A program made the position numbers and the translations under genes. From Aquimarina sp. Aq107 (GTDB lineage: Bacteria; Bacteroidota; Bacteroidia; Flavobacteriales; Flavobacteriaceae): DNA of 64,000 bases. Location: contig NZ_OX030782.1 in the NCBI RefSeq assembly GCF_943733665.1, forward strand, positions 2,714,501-2,778,500, written 5' to 3'. Numbering within the stretch: the stretch's first letter is position 1; every line of letters starts with the position of its first letter. The notes below the pieces were generated by a model that was not told the origin of the DNA, ran no database searches, and worked only from the letters and a program-made list of their open reading frames with translations. Shown here piece after piece: positions 1-9,340 of the stretch.

Positions 1-1
1 T

Positions 2-2467
2 GTGAATACAGTTCTCGTTCAAAAAATAGATATTCATAAAGTTCTTTGTATAGATTATGAAAAAGTAACTTCAGAAGAAACTAATACTAATAAAGCATCT
101 TCTAGAGCACCTTTATTATCTAGTCTTCCTGGATCTGCATATACCGTATATTTAGATTTTGATGGAGAAGTAGTTAGTGATACTTGGTGGGTTAATGGAG
201 GAACGATTAATGCACAACCAACTGGATATAGCGATGCTAAAATCACAGAAATATGGAGAATTATGGCCGAAGATTTCAGGCCTTTTGATATTAATATTAC
301 TACAGATAGAGCTGCTTTCGAAAATACTCCGATCAATCAAAGGATGATGTGTATTTTCACTCCTACTACAGATGCAGCTCCAGGATCTGGAGGTGTTGCA
401 TATCTCAATTCTTTCTCTAACACCAATATAGACAACCCGTGTTGGGTATATAATAGCGGAACCAGATCAGCAGGAGAAACAGGATCTCATGAAGTTGGTC
501 ATACCCTAGGTTTATCACATGATGGCGTACCTGGAAATCAATATTATGCTGGTCATGCAGATTGGAGTCCAATTATGGGATGGAGCGCTAGTAAACCTAT
601 TGGACAATGGAGTAAAGGAGAATATGATAATGCTATTACACAAGAAGATGACATGGCAATCATATCAGGAAATAGAAATGGTTTTGGGTATAAAGCAGAT
701 GATCATTCTGATGACATAGCACAAGCTACACCTATACAAGCAAGTACGGATGGGACCGTTAATCCATCATTACATCAGGCTTTAATTTCTACAAAAGAGG
801 ATAAAGATTTATTTTCTTTTATTACTGCTGGTGGTGAAGTGAATTTTGATATTGATCCAGATCCATTTTACCCTAACCTAAATATCCAAGCAAGAATAAT
901 TAGTGGTACAGGAGAAGAGCTTGCCATCTCTAATCCAACTAATAGTCTTAGTGCTAGTATTAATACCACTTTAGCTGGAGGAACATATTTTATAGAAATC
1001 GATGGTGTTGGAGAAGGAAATGTTTCTAATGGGTATTCGGATTATTCCTCTGTTGGTTTTTACGAAATCTCAGGGTCTTACACTCCTGGAAACAATAATC
1101 AACCTCCTATTGCTAATTTCGAAGCATCCATAGATTGTGATCAAGTACGTTTTTTAAATACGTCTATCAATACAATTACTTCGGTTTCCTGGGATTTTGG
1201 TGATGGAACTACTTCTACAGAATTGAATCCTACACATACCTATACAGCAAATGGTACATATACGGTATCACTAACAGCGACTAATACAATAGGAGAAGAT
1301 ACCAATACCAAAGAAGATTTAATCACGATTAATATTGCAAACTTACCAGAAAACATGAACCAATCCATATGTCCTGGAAATACCACCACGATAACGGCAT
1401 CGGGTAGTTCTGGTTACATCTGGTATGATGCTATAGATAGTAATACAGCTATTGCTACAGGTGCTGACTTAGATGTTTCTAACCTCACAGAAGATCAAAC
1501 ATTTTATGTAGCAGGAACTATTGAGCCTATTATATCTGCAGTAACAGGAATTCAAGACATATCATCTAATTCTGGAGACATTCATCAAGGAGGGTTCAAT
1601 CTAGTTTTTGATGTAAATCAACCAATTATCCTAAAAAAAGCAACAGTAGTAGCAGAAGGATCTGGAAATAGAACATTACAACTTATTGATGCAGCAGGAA
1701 CTGTATTAGAAACTAAAACGATAAATATTCCTGATGGAGAAAGTATCATTGATATCAATATGAATATTCCTGCTGGAATAGACTTGGAAATAGGTTTTCT
1801 TGAAGAGGCTAATCTTTTCAGGAGTAATGATAATATTAATTACCCGTATATAGTAGAAAACGTAATTAGTATTAAAAGAAGTTCAGCAACCACTGCGCCA
1901 GAAGGATTCTACTACTATCTATACAATTGGGAGATTTCTACTTTAGGTGGATGCCAAACTACAGAACGTGCAGTAGTCGAAATAAGTATCTCAGATGCAC
2001 CAGCATTACCTACAATGAATATTAATGCAGAAACAAATGAGATTTCGGCGGTAGAAACATATGCATCATATCAATGGTATTTTAATAATCAAGAAATAGA
2101 AGGTGCTACTTCTTCTAGCTACTTAGCAGAAGAAACAGGTACCTACAACTTAGAAGTATTTAACGATGTTGGATGTAGTACGTTCTCAGAAAATATTGAA
2201 ATTCAGTCGTTATCTATTATAGATATTGAATCACCAGAAAATCAAATCACCTTATACCCTAACCCGACTAGAGAAATATTAAATATAGATGGAGTATCTG
2301 CTTTAGAAGATAAATATTCTCTAAAAGTTGTAAATAGTTTAGGTCAGACAATAATAAATAGATCCGATATTCCTGAGACTTTAAATACTAGTACTCTTCC
2401 AGAAGGATTATACTTCTTACTAATAAATAATAAATTAGTAGATCGATTTATTAAAACAACAAATTAA
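2..2467 (+). CDS. Secreted zinc metalloprotease with PKD and T9SS sorting domains (5'-partial)
   Basis: The reading frame is open from base 2, so the true start and signal peptide probably lie outside the window. A metzincin-type zinc motif HEVGHTLGLSHD is visible near residue 163; its three His bind zinc and its Glu is catalytic. A probable pre-peptidase C-terminal/beta-sandwich stretch follows (about 240-360), then a PKD domain (about 370-445, with VSWDFGDGTTS). The C-terminus has YPNPTREILNIDG and about 70 further residues typical of a type IX secretion sorting domain. The protein is probably secreted or surface-bound and degrades protein outside the cell. Its exact peptidase family is not certain. 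It is convergent with the patatin gene and separated from it by a hairpin terminator. Confidence 0.85.
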   Translation: MNTVLVQKIDIHKVLCIDYEKVTSEETNTNKASSRAPLLSSLPGSAYTVYLDFDGEVVSDTWWVNGGTINAQPTGYSDAKITEIWRIMAEDFRPFDINITTDRAAFENTPINQRMMCIFTPTTDAAPGSGGVAYLNSFSNTNIDNPCWVYNSGTRSAGETGSHEVGHTLGLSHDGVPGNQYYAGHADWSPIMGWSASKPIGQWSKGEYDNAITQEDDMAIISGNRNGFGYKADDHSDDIAQATPIQASTDGTVNPSLHQALISTKEDKDLFSFITAGGEVNFDIDPDPFYPNLNIQARIISGTGEELAISNPTNSLSASINTTLAGGTYFIEIDGVGEGNVSNGYSDYSSVGFYEISGSYTPGNNNQPPIANFEASIDCDQVRFLNTSINTITSVSWDFGDGTTSTELNPTHTYTANGTYTVSLTATNTIGEDTNTKEDLITINIANLPENMNQSICPGNTTTITASGSSGYIWYDAIDSNTAIATGADLDVSNLTEDQTFYVAGTIEPIISAVTGIQDISSNSGDIHQGGFNLVFDVNQPIILKKATVVAEGSGNRTLQLIDAAGTVLETKTINIPDGESIIDINMNIPAGIDLEIGFLEEANLFRSNDNINYPYIVENVISIKRSSATTAPEGFYYYLYNWEISTLGGCQTTERAVVEISISDAPALPTMNINAETNEISAVETYASYQWYFNNQEIEGATSSSYLAEETGTYNLEVFNDVGCSTFSENIEIQSLSIIDIESPENQITLYPNPTREILNIDGVSALEDKYSLKVVNSLGQTIINRSDIPETLNTSTLPEGLYFLLINNKLVDRFIKTTN

Positions 2468-2498
2468 GAATAGTAACTAACAATCTTATTTTAATTAG

Positions 2499-2539
2499 GC
2501 CATACCAAGTTTCTCTATATTAGATGTACTTAGTATGGC
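2499..2539. terminator. Bidirectional hairpin terminator
   Basis: The arms GCCATACcAAGT (2499-2510) and ACTTaGTATGGC (2528-2539) form a 12-bp stem with one mismatch and a 17-nt loop. It sits between two convergent genes, where a shared terminator is expected. Confidence 0.6.
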
Positions 2540-2567
2540 TTACTTATAGTACAAAACAGCGAGAAAA

Positions 2568-3491
2568 TTATCCCGCCATATCAATATCTTTTAATTTATT
2601 TTCTTCAGCTTGCTTTGCTTTCTCAGCTGCATATTCAAATCCTTGCTGCCACCAATTACGCATCAACTTTTTATTAAACACAAGCGAATTTTCTGTTAAT
2701 TTAGAAGGTGTATAATATAAATTGAGGACTACATTTTTATTTTTTGCAGCTAACTTTCCTACCACAGTATCGTGACCTTCTACCTGATCAAACATAAAAC
2801 TAAACAAGTTTACCATTAAAGAAAAAGGATTCTTACCTAGTACTTTATTATGTTCCATATTTTCGGATTCTAGGATAACGGCATCAACCTCTGTAGCACC
2901 TCTTTTAATTGCTTCTCTAATAGGAACCATAGAACCAAAACCACCATCAGCATATTCGCAACCATTTTTGGTTACTAAACTCATAAAAGGAACATAATTA
3001 CAAGATATCCAAATCCAATCACAAAAATCCTCGTAGGAGAAATCCTTTATAGACTTATACTCTGTAGTGTTTTTTGTCAAATTAGATACTGTAACAACAA
3101 TGTCTTCCACCTTCTTTTTAGCAAGTTCAAACTCTATTTCAGAAAAATTTCTACGAATATTTCTTCTAAGATTCTTGCTTTCTCCAAAGGTTCTTTTTCT
3201 CTTCAGGAATTGTACAACCGTGTTAAAGAAATTAATTGAAACGAATTCTCGATTCCCTTTCTTTCTGGTTCTAAAAGGATTTACACTAAAAATAGTACTT
3301 TGATTTACATTGGTATAGATATCATATACTTTATCAATGTTTCCTAATGCTAATTGAGGAATTAACAAACTTCCGGTAGAAGTTCCGAGAAAAAGATCAT
3401 ACTTCCTTCCTTCCTCCTGCATTAAATATTGAGCTACACCACCTGCGTATGCTCCTTTACTTCCTCCTCCGGATATGACTAATGCGCGCAT
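2568..3491 (-). CDS. Patatin-like phospholipase (paralogue 1)
   Basis: 307 aa. The N-terminus has the oxyanion-hole loop SGGGSKGAYAGG. The nucleophile elbow GTSTG (Ser near residue 39) and the Asp of the DGGFGSMVP motif (near 183) complete the Ser-Asp dyad of patatin-like acyl hydrolases. It probably acts on membrane or storage lipids. No signal peptide is evident, so it is likely cytoplasmic. It is last of three minus-strand genes with 8-9 bp gaps (aminopeptidase, patatin, patatin), a probable operon. It is closely similar to its upstream neighbour throughout, which indicates a tandem duplication. Confidence 0.88.
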   Translation of the reverse strand: MRALVISGGGSKGAYAGGVAQYLMQEEGRKYDLFLGTSTGSLLIPQLALGNIDKVYDIYTNVNQSTIFSVNPFRTRKKGNREFVSINFFNTVVQFLKRKRTFGESKNLRRNIRRNFSEIEFELAKKKVEDIVVTVSNLTKNTTEYKSIKDFSYEDFCDWIWISCNYVPFMSLVTKNGCEYADGGFGSMVPIREAIKRGATEVDAVILESENMEHNKVLGKNPFSLMVNLFSFMFDQVEGHDTVVGKLAAKNKNVVLNLYYTPSKLTENSLVFNKKLMRNWWQQGFEYAAEKAKQAEENKLKDIDMAG

Positions 3492-3500
3492 ATATTTTAA

Positions 3501-4394
3501 TTATAGTCTATTTGATATATTTTTTTCTTTGGCAAATTCATAGCCTTTTTTCCACCATTTTTTCATTTTCTCTTTTTCAAAAACTAATGAATTCGTGGTT
3601 AATACCGTAGGTGTATAATATAAATCCATAGCCACATCCTTTCTACTGGCTATAAATTTACCAATTCTAATATTTTGATGTTCTATAGTATCCATCATAA
3701 AATCCACCATACTTGTTATTAGAGTAAATGGATTTTTTGTAGGCATACGATTAAGGTAATTAATTTCGGTTTCTAGAACAATCACATCAACCTCTGTAGC
3801 TCCTCTACGAATAGCTTCTTCTATAGGTACCATAGATCCTAATCCTCCATCAACATAATCACAATTGTTTTTTCTTACCAAACTCATAAATGGTGGATAA
3901 TTACAAGAAATCCATATCCAATCACAATACTCTTGATATGTACACTCTTTAATAGATTTATACTCGACTTCATTGGTTGATAAATTTGTCACTGTAATAA
4001 TAACATCCTTATCAGTTTGCTTAATTTTATGAAAATGCGTTTGTGTTACTGATTGCTTAATAAGATCCCTAAGATTTCTACTATCCCCAAAAGACTTATT
4101 ACCTTTTATTAAATTCCGGAATACATTAAAATGATTAATTGAAATCTCATTGTACCCTCTTTTCTTTTTAATAATAAAAGGGCAGTTCCTAAAAATTGAA
4201 GATTGATTAACCGAAGTGTATATTTCCTTTATCTCTTGTATTTTAGCGAGAGCTAAATGAGAAATCAGAAGACTACCTGTAGATGTTCCTACATATAAAT
4301 CGTATTCTCTTCCTAAATCCTGAATTAAATACTGTGCTACTCCACCTGCAAAAGCTCCTTTACTTCCTCCTCCAGAAATTACTAATGCACGCAT
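3501..4394 (-). CDS. Patatin-like phospholipase (paralogue 2)
   Basis: 297 aa. It has the same architecture as the neighbouring patatin: SGGGSKGAFAGG oxyanion loop, GTSTG nucleophile elbow and DGGLGSMVP with the catalytic Asp. The paralogues also share CDWIWISCNY and the C-terminal YYTP..LT.NSLVF pattern, so they arose by local duplication. Only 8 bp separate it from the aminopeptidase gene upstream and 9 bp from the patatin downstream, so all three are probably co-transcribed. The lipid substrate cannot be deduced. Confidence 0.88.
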   Translation of the reverse strand: MRALVISGGGSKGAFAGGVAQYLIQDLGREYDLYVGTSTGSLLISHLALAKIQEIKEIYTSVNQSSIFRNCPFIIKKKRGYNEISINHFNVFRNLIKGNKSFGDSRNLRDLIKQSVTQTHFHKIKQTDKDVIITVTNLSTNEVEYKSIKECTYQEYCDWIWISCNYPPFMSLVRKNNCDYVDGGLGSMVPIEEAIRRGATEVDVIVLETEINYLNRMPTKNPFTLITSMVDFMMDTIEHQNIRIGKFIASRKDVAMDLYYTPTVLTTNSLVFEKEKMKKWWKKGYEFAKEKNISNRL

Positions 4395-4402
4395 ATCATA
4401 GG

Positions 4403-6520
4403 TTATGGGGTTAATTTCTTTTCTAAAAATTCTTGTTGTCTCTTTGGCAAATTATTCTTTAAATCTACATATTTCTTTTGAAAATTAGGGCTCTTCAAAA
4501 GGTTATCCAAAACTTTTCTACAAAAGTTTCGAAATCTCCAATTATAATGTACAGCACCATCAACAAGATCTATAAGAGATTGGTCGGAAAAAGCCTGTAA
4601 ACTTTCTAAATATGTAAAAGCATTTTCTCTAGTGCTAAAATGATGTTTCGAAGATGAATACCCTGATAATTCTGCATAAAAATCCTGATGTTTTTCGCTT
4701 TGATATTCTTTGGTACTTAATGCTAAGACCAACCAAAGAATTCGAACATTTTTATCATTAAATCCAATAATATCTTTAGTTTGCTCTAAATATCTACTTC
4801 GCTCCGAAGGAAAGTTAGCCCATAAATGATATAGTGCCGGTTCTATAGTTGCATACGATTGATCTTCTAATAAAGACTCATACTGTTTTTGTAAACTTTT
4901 AGGAATACTACTCATCGTATTTGCAATTGCTTGTCTTACATATATGTTATTAGTCTCAAATGCTTTTGTAAACAATGCCAGTGCCTCTTGTGATGTATCT
5001 CCTTCTAATTGATAGATCACCTCTTGACCTAAATATTCGTTTATGGGAAAATCTAAAGCTGTTGCTAACGTTCCCCATTTACCTGCGATGGGTTGTGTTC
5101 GCTCTGCAGCAAGATTTAAATATTTTTTAATAAATGTGGATTTTGTTAATATATCTAACGCTTCTTGTGAAGGAAACTCAATTGCTTCAAGCCATATTTT
5201 TTGATAATCTGACAAATCTGTACCACTTACTTCTTCAGCAATCGTAATAAAATCAGATGTGGTCACATTACCGTATTTATGTTTTTCTAAATAATTATTA
5301 ATTGTTACCTTAAAATGCGCTTCACCAATATCGTTTTTAAGAGCATGTAGTGCCCAGGCACCTCGTTGGTAGAATGTAAGAGAACTGGCCTTAGGATCTA
5401 ATAAAGAAGTAGCATCATTAGCTTTAGATTGCTCCGTAAGCTGTTCTGCACTTTCATATAATTTATACTGAAAATATTCTTCGCCAAAAATCTCTCTTTC
5501 GGCAAGCAATGCATAATACGTAGCAAACCCTTCTTGAAGCCAATGATGTTTTCCTTCTGTTTCTGTAACTAAATCACCAAACCATTGGTGCGCCAATTCG
5601 TGGGCATTTACATTGATATAATTACGATCATTAAAACCAATATTATCAACTACAAAAGCATCAGAAAAAATCGTTGTTCCTGTGTTTTCCATTCCCGCAT
5701 ATAAAAAATCTTTAACCGGAATCTGCTTATAATTTTGCCAAGGAAAAGCATATCCAATCTCTTTTTCGAGAAAATCAAATAGCTGTTTACTGTGCTTATA
5801 AGTAGGTTCGAATTTATCTTTATCTTCTGGATAATAGTACATTTCTAATGGGATACCACTTTCTGAGGTTTCTACCACTTTATCATATTTTCCAATGGCC
5901 AATGCTAGTAAATAACTACTCATAGGATGTTCCATATCATATTCCCATCGTTGGATAGAATCATTTACCGCTTGCTTATTAACTAATTTACCATTAGCAA
6001 TTACTTCATAATTTGAATCATAATTGATTGTTAGATCAAATATGACTTTCTCATTCATATCATCAAAACTTGGTAACCAATTAGATGTGTATTTACCTTG
6101 TCCCTGCGTCCAGATTTGATCATTTCCCTGATAATCCTCTAAAAAATAAAGTGCTTTTTTGGGAGCAGCTATATACTGAATTTCAATAGTTTGCTCAGCT
6201 CCTAACTTAAAATCAGAAGTGATTTCTATTTTTTTATCATCATATACTACATCTATCTTCTCGCCATCTAATAAAACATTCATAATTCGCATATTTTGAG
6301 CATCAATAAAAATAGATTTCGTAGGTTGCTTTACCCGAAATGTATAAATTACTCTTCCTTCTACTTTTCTATAATTAGCATCCAGAAATATATTTACCTT
6401 TCCAGTTATAAAATCTACAGAGGATTGTTTTTCTTTTGTGTTTTTAGGTAAACTATCTACCTGTTGCGCATTGATTCCTAGGGAAGCAATACTTATAATT
6501 AAACTTAAAATAAATCGCAT
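4403..6520 (-). CDS. M1 family aminopeptidase
   Basis: About 705 aa from the Met that precedes a clear signal peptide (MRFILSLIISIASLGINAQ). A Met three codons further upstream is also possible. The M1 exopeptidase motif appears as GMENTGTT and the zinc site as HELAHQWFGD followed by the downstream Glu of LQEGFATYY. The N-terminal beta-domain and C-terminal helical repeat region fit an M1 enzyme with a HEAT-like tail. It is probably exported and trims N-terminal residues from peptides. It is the first gene of a three-gene minus-strand operon and is divergent from recG, about 100 bp away. Confidence 0.9.
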   Translation of the reverse strand: MRFILSLIISIASLGINAQQVDSLPKNTKEKQSSVDFITGKVNIFLDANYRKVEGRVIYTFRVKQPTKSIFIDAQNMRIMNVLLDGEKIDVVYDDKKIEITSDFKLGAEQTIEIQYIAAPKKALYFLEDYQGNDQIWTQGQGKYTSNWLPSFDDMNEKVIFDLTINYDSNYEVIANGKLVNKQAVNDSIQRWEYDMEHPMSSYLLALAIGKYDKVVETSESGIPLEMYYYPEDKDKFEPTYKHSKQLFDFLEKEIGYAFPWQNYKQIPVKDFLYAGMENTGTTIFSDAFVVDNIGFNDRNYINVNAHELAHQWFGDLVTETEGKHHWLQEGFATYYALLAEREIFGEEYFQYKLYESAEQLTEQSKANDATSLLDPKASSLTFYQRGAWALHALKNDIGEAHFKVTINNYLEKHKYGNVTTSDFITIAEEVSGTDLSDYQKIWLEAIEFPSQEALDILTKSTFIKKYLNLAAERTQPIAGKWGTLATALDFPINEYLGQEVIYQLEGDTSQEALALFTKAFETNNIYVRQAIANTMSSIPKSLQKQYESLLEDQSYATIEPALYHLWANFPSERSRYLEQTKDIIGFNDKNVRILWLVLALSTKEYQSEKHQDFYAELSGYSSSKHHFSTRENAFTYLESLQAFSDQSLIDLVDGAVHYNWRFRNFCRKVLDNLLKSPNFQKKYVDLKNNLPKRQQEFLEKKLTP

Positions 6521-6622
6521 ATCATTCAATAATCAAACGTTCTGCCAAAATAACGATTTTACTCTGGTTATGTGACAAGTTTTACGTTGAAGATTTTTAT
6601 GATAAATAGTATCTTCGCTTTA

Positions 6623-8725
6623 ATGAATCCTAATATTTTACAAACTCCAATTGATTATCTAAAAGGTGTTGGACCTTCTAGAGCTGATCTGTTGCGAACA
6701 GAGTTAGGGGTACATACCTATCAGGACTTAGTAAACTTATTTCCTAATAGATATATAGATAAAACAAATTACTATAAGATAAATGAGTTACAGCGTACTT
6801 CTGCAGAAGTACAAATGGTTGGCAAAATTGTTCACATTAAAATGGTAGAACAAAAACGTGGAAAACGTTTGGTGGCAAAGTTCATTGACGATACTGGAGA
6901 AATGGAATTAGTCTGGTTTAGAGGTCATAAATGGATAAAAGAAAACCTTAAACTTAATACACCCTATGTTATTTTCGGAAAAACCAAATATTATAATGGG
7001 TTCAGTATGCCGCATCCAGAAATGGAATTACTTTCGGAACACGAAAAGAATCTAAAAGTGATGATGCAACCAGTATATCCATCTACAGAAAAATTATCAA
7101 ATAGAGGTATTACTAATCGTGTATTAAGTAAGATGATGCAACAACTATTTTTGGATACCAAAGCACGATTTTATGATACCCTTTCTGAAGAAATTAGATC
7201 CGAACTAAAATTAATTCATAAAAGTGAAGCAATACTTAATATTCACTTCCCTAAGAATCAAGAACTATTAGCTAAAGCACAATACCGATTAAAATTCGAA
7301 GAATTATTTTATATTCAATTACAATTGATTACTAAAAAGTTAATTCGTAAACAAAAGATTAAAGGGTTTCCTTTTACCGAAGTCGGTGATTATTTCACAA
7401 ATTTCTATAATAATCATCTTCCTTTTGAACTTACAAACGCACAAAAACGAGTTATTAAAGAAATTCGAAAAGATATTGGTAGCAGTGCTCAGATGAATCG
7501 ATTACTACAGGGAGATGTTGGATCAGGTAAAACAATTGTAGCTTTAATGACAATGTTATTAGCTATAGATAATGGATTTCAGGCATGTTTAATGGCTCCT
7601 ACGGCAATTTTAGCCAATCAACATTATCAAGGAATAGTAGAACTCACCAAAGAATTAGACATTAATGTACGGTTACTAATGGGTAGCTCTAAAGCAAAAG
7701 AGCGTAGAGAAATCCATCAAGAATTAGAAGAAGGAACATTACATATTCTTATAGGAACTCATGCTGTTTTAGAAGATAAAGTGAAATTTAAAAATCTAGG
7801 TTTAGCGATTATAGATGAACAACATCGATTTGGAGTTGCACAACGTTCTAAATTATGGCATAAAAACACCTATCCCCCACATATTTTGGTGATGACAGCA
7901 ACCCCCATTCCTAGAACTCTAGCGATGAGTCTTTATGGCGATTTAGATATTTCTGTTATTGATGAATTGCCACCAGGTAGAAAATCTATTAAAACCGTAC
8001 ATCGATATGATAGTAATCGCCTGAAGGTTTTTAAATTCATTGCAGAAGAAATTCAAAAAGGAAGGCAAATATATGTAGTCTATCCTTTGATTCAGGAATC
8101 AGAAGCTCTGGATTACAAGGATCTAATGGATGGATATGAAAGTATTGCACGCTCCTTCCCTACTCCAAATTATCAAATCTCTATAGTACATGGTAAAATG
8201 AAACCTTCAGACAAAGACTATGAAATGGAACGTTTCGTAAAAGGCGAAACTAATATTATGGTTGCTACTACAGTAATCGAAGTAGGTGTTAATGTACCTA
8301 ATGCCAGTGTGATGATTATAGAAAGTGCAGAACGTTTCGGACTCTCACAATTACATCAATTACGCGGTCGTGTAGGTCGTGGGGCAGAACAAAGTTTTTG
8401 TATTCTGATGACCAGTCATAAACTTTCGTCAGACAGTAAAACAAGATTAGAAACTATGGTACGCACCAATGATGGTTTTGATATTGCAGAAGTAGATCTA
8501 AAATTAAGAGGTCCTGGAGATATTATGGGTACTCAGCAAAGCGGTGTTCTTAATCTTAAAATAGCAGATATCGTAAGAGATAATGATATATTGCAAACAG
8601 CAAGATACTACGCTATGAAAATTCTAAAAGAAGATCCTTCTTTGTCTCTAGAAAAGAATAAAGTGTTGTTGTTTACATATCAACAACTGGCAAAACATAA
8701 AAACATCTGGAATTACATTAGTTAG
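6623..8725 (+). CDS. recG: ATP-dependent DNA helicase RecG
   Basis: 700 aa from the Met of MNPNILQTPIDYLKGVGPSR; upstream in-frame starts would add an untypical N-terminal tail. Visible in order are the wedge/OB domain, Walker A (GDVGSGKT), the DEQH box (IIDEQHRFG), the MTATPIPRTLAMSLYGD motif, and helicase C-terminal motifs (ATTVIEVGVNVPNA, QLRGRVGRG). RecG remodels stalled replication forks and branched recombination intermediates. Length and motif order are complete. It is housekeeping and is followed directly by a REP-like hairpin. Confidence 0.97.
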   Translation: MNPNILQTPIDYLKGVGPSRADLLRTELGVHTYQDLVNLFPNRYIDKTNYYKINELQRTSAEVQMVGKIVHIKMVEQKRGKRLVAKFIDDTGEMELVWFRGHKWIKENLKLNTPYVIFGKTKYYNGFSMPHPEMELLSEHEKNLKVMMQPVYPSTEKLSNRGITNRVLSKMMQQLFLDTKARFYDTLSEEIRSELKLIHKSEAILNIHFPKNQELLAKAQYRLKFEELFYIQLQLITKKLIRKQKIKGFPFTEVGDYFTNFYNNHLPFELTNAQKRVIKEIRKDIGSSAQMNRLLQGDVGSGKTIVALMTMLLAIDNGFQACLMAPTAILANQHYQGIVELTKELDINVRLLMGSSKAKERREIHQELEEGTLHILIGTHAVLEDKVKFKNLGLAIIDEQHRFGVAQRSKLWHKNTYPPHILVMTATPIPRTLAMSLYGDLDISVIDELPPGRKSIKTVHRYDSNRLKVFKFIAEEIQKGRQIYVVYPLIQESEALDYKDLMDGYESIARSFPTPNYQISIVHGKMKPSDKDYEMERFVKGETNIMVATTVIEVGVNVPNASVMIIESAERFGLSQLHQLRGRVGRGAEQSFCILMTSHKLSSDSKTRLETMVRTNDGFDIAEVDLKLRGPGDIMGTQQSGVLNLKIADIVRDNDILQTARYYAMKILKEDPSLSLEKNKVLLFTYQQLAKHKNIWNYIS

Positions 8726-8828
8726 GGCGTCCTGGCGGGCTATCCATTATATCTTTTTTTAGTGAAACACTCCTCAAGAACCTATATGTATTTCACTAAA
8801 AAAAGGATGTCACTCCTATCCCTGACGC
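8725..8828. repeat. REP-like palindromic element / terminator
   Basis: The element begins GGGCGTCCTGGCGGGCTATCC immediately after the recG stop and ends ATCCCTGACGC. The outer bases GGGCGT..GACGC can pair, and an inner stem TTTTTTTAGTGAAA / TTTCACTAAAAAAA is strong. Elements with a GGGCGT start and a CCCTNACGC end recur between genes in many Flavobacteriaceae, from memory. Here it may also serve as a terminator between convergent recG and the zinc-ribbon gene. Confidence 0.6.
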
Positions 8829-8830
8829 AA

Positions 8831-9208
8831 TCAATATTTATTCATATACTCCTGCCATTGAATTAATACGTATTTTTCTTTTTGCTTATCCTGTATTCTC
8901 AAAAAACCATATTCATAGCAAAAAAGGTAGACTTGTCCATTTTTGTTTTTCCAATAATGGGTAAAATACTTTGGATCAAATCCTTCTTTTATTAATTTTT
9001 CTTTACGTACAGTAACTAAACCAGCTTTGTTATACGCCTTTAATATTTTACGGTTCTTTTTTAATTGAATATCTATTTTTTTAAAAAGGGTATCTTCTTT
9101 CTCCCTATTTTGTTGATAATAAAAAGCCGATCTACAATAAGAAGAACAGTACTTTTTACCAATTCTTCCTTCGAACTTCTCATTACAATAGGTACAATTT
9201 CGCATCAT
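8831..9208 (-). CDS. Small zinc-ribbon protein
   Basis: 125 aa. The N-terminus carries CTYCNEKFEGRIGKKYCSSYC, a CxxC..CxxxC treble-clef-like zinc ribbon. The rest is basic and probably helical, with aromatic-rich patches. Proteins of this shape are common orphan genes in Flavobacteriaceae, and no enzymatic motif is visible. The gene is divergent from the tyrosine recombinase across an upstream region containing a perfect 18-bp inverted repeat. Start choice is between two adjacent Met codons. A regulatory or nucleic-acid-binding role is only an inference from the zinc ribbon. Confidence 0.65.
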   Translation of the reverse strand: MMRNCTYCNEKFEGRIGKKYCSSYCRSAFYYQQNREKEDTLFKKIDIQLKKNRKILKAYNKAGLVTVRKEKLIKEGFDPKYFTHYWKNKNGQVYLFCYEYGFLRIQDKQKEKYVLIQWQEYMNKY

Positions 9209-9258
9209 AACATATCTCTTTCTAAAATAGTGTCATTATTCTTAAAAATGTTACCTAT

Positions 9259-9297
9259 CCATCGAATTAAACGTTTATTAAACGTTTAATTCGATGG
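9259..9297. promoter_or_regulatory. Perfect 18-bp inverted repeat upstream of the recombinase
   Basis: CCATCGAATTAAACGTTT (9259-9276) and its exact reverse complement (9280-9297) are separated by ATT. It lies between divergent genes, so an operator is more likely than a terminator. The inner bases TTAAACGTTTAA resemble the right end of the array sites (TTAAACGTTA), which hints at recombinase binding. That link is an inference. Confidence 0.55.
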
Positions 9298-9340
9298 GTT
9301 TTGTTGCAATAAACTATTAAAAAAAGCATATTTGATCAGC

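Noticed and set aside
2524-2715. Small plus-strand frame at the patatin terminator
   Set aside because: It is antisense to the end of the patatin gene and covers the terminator.
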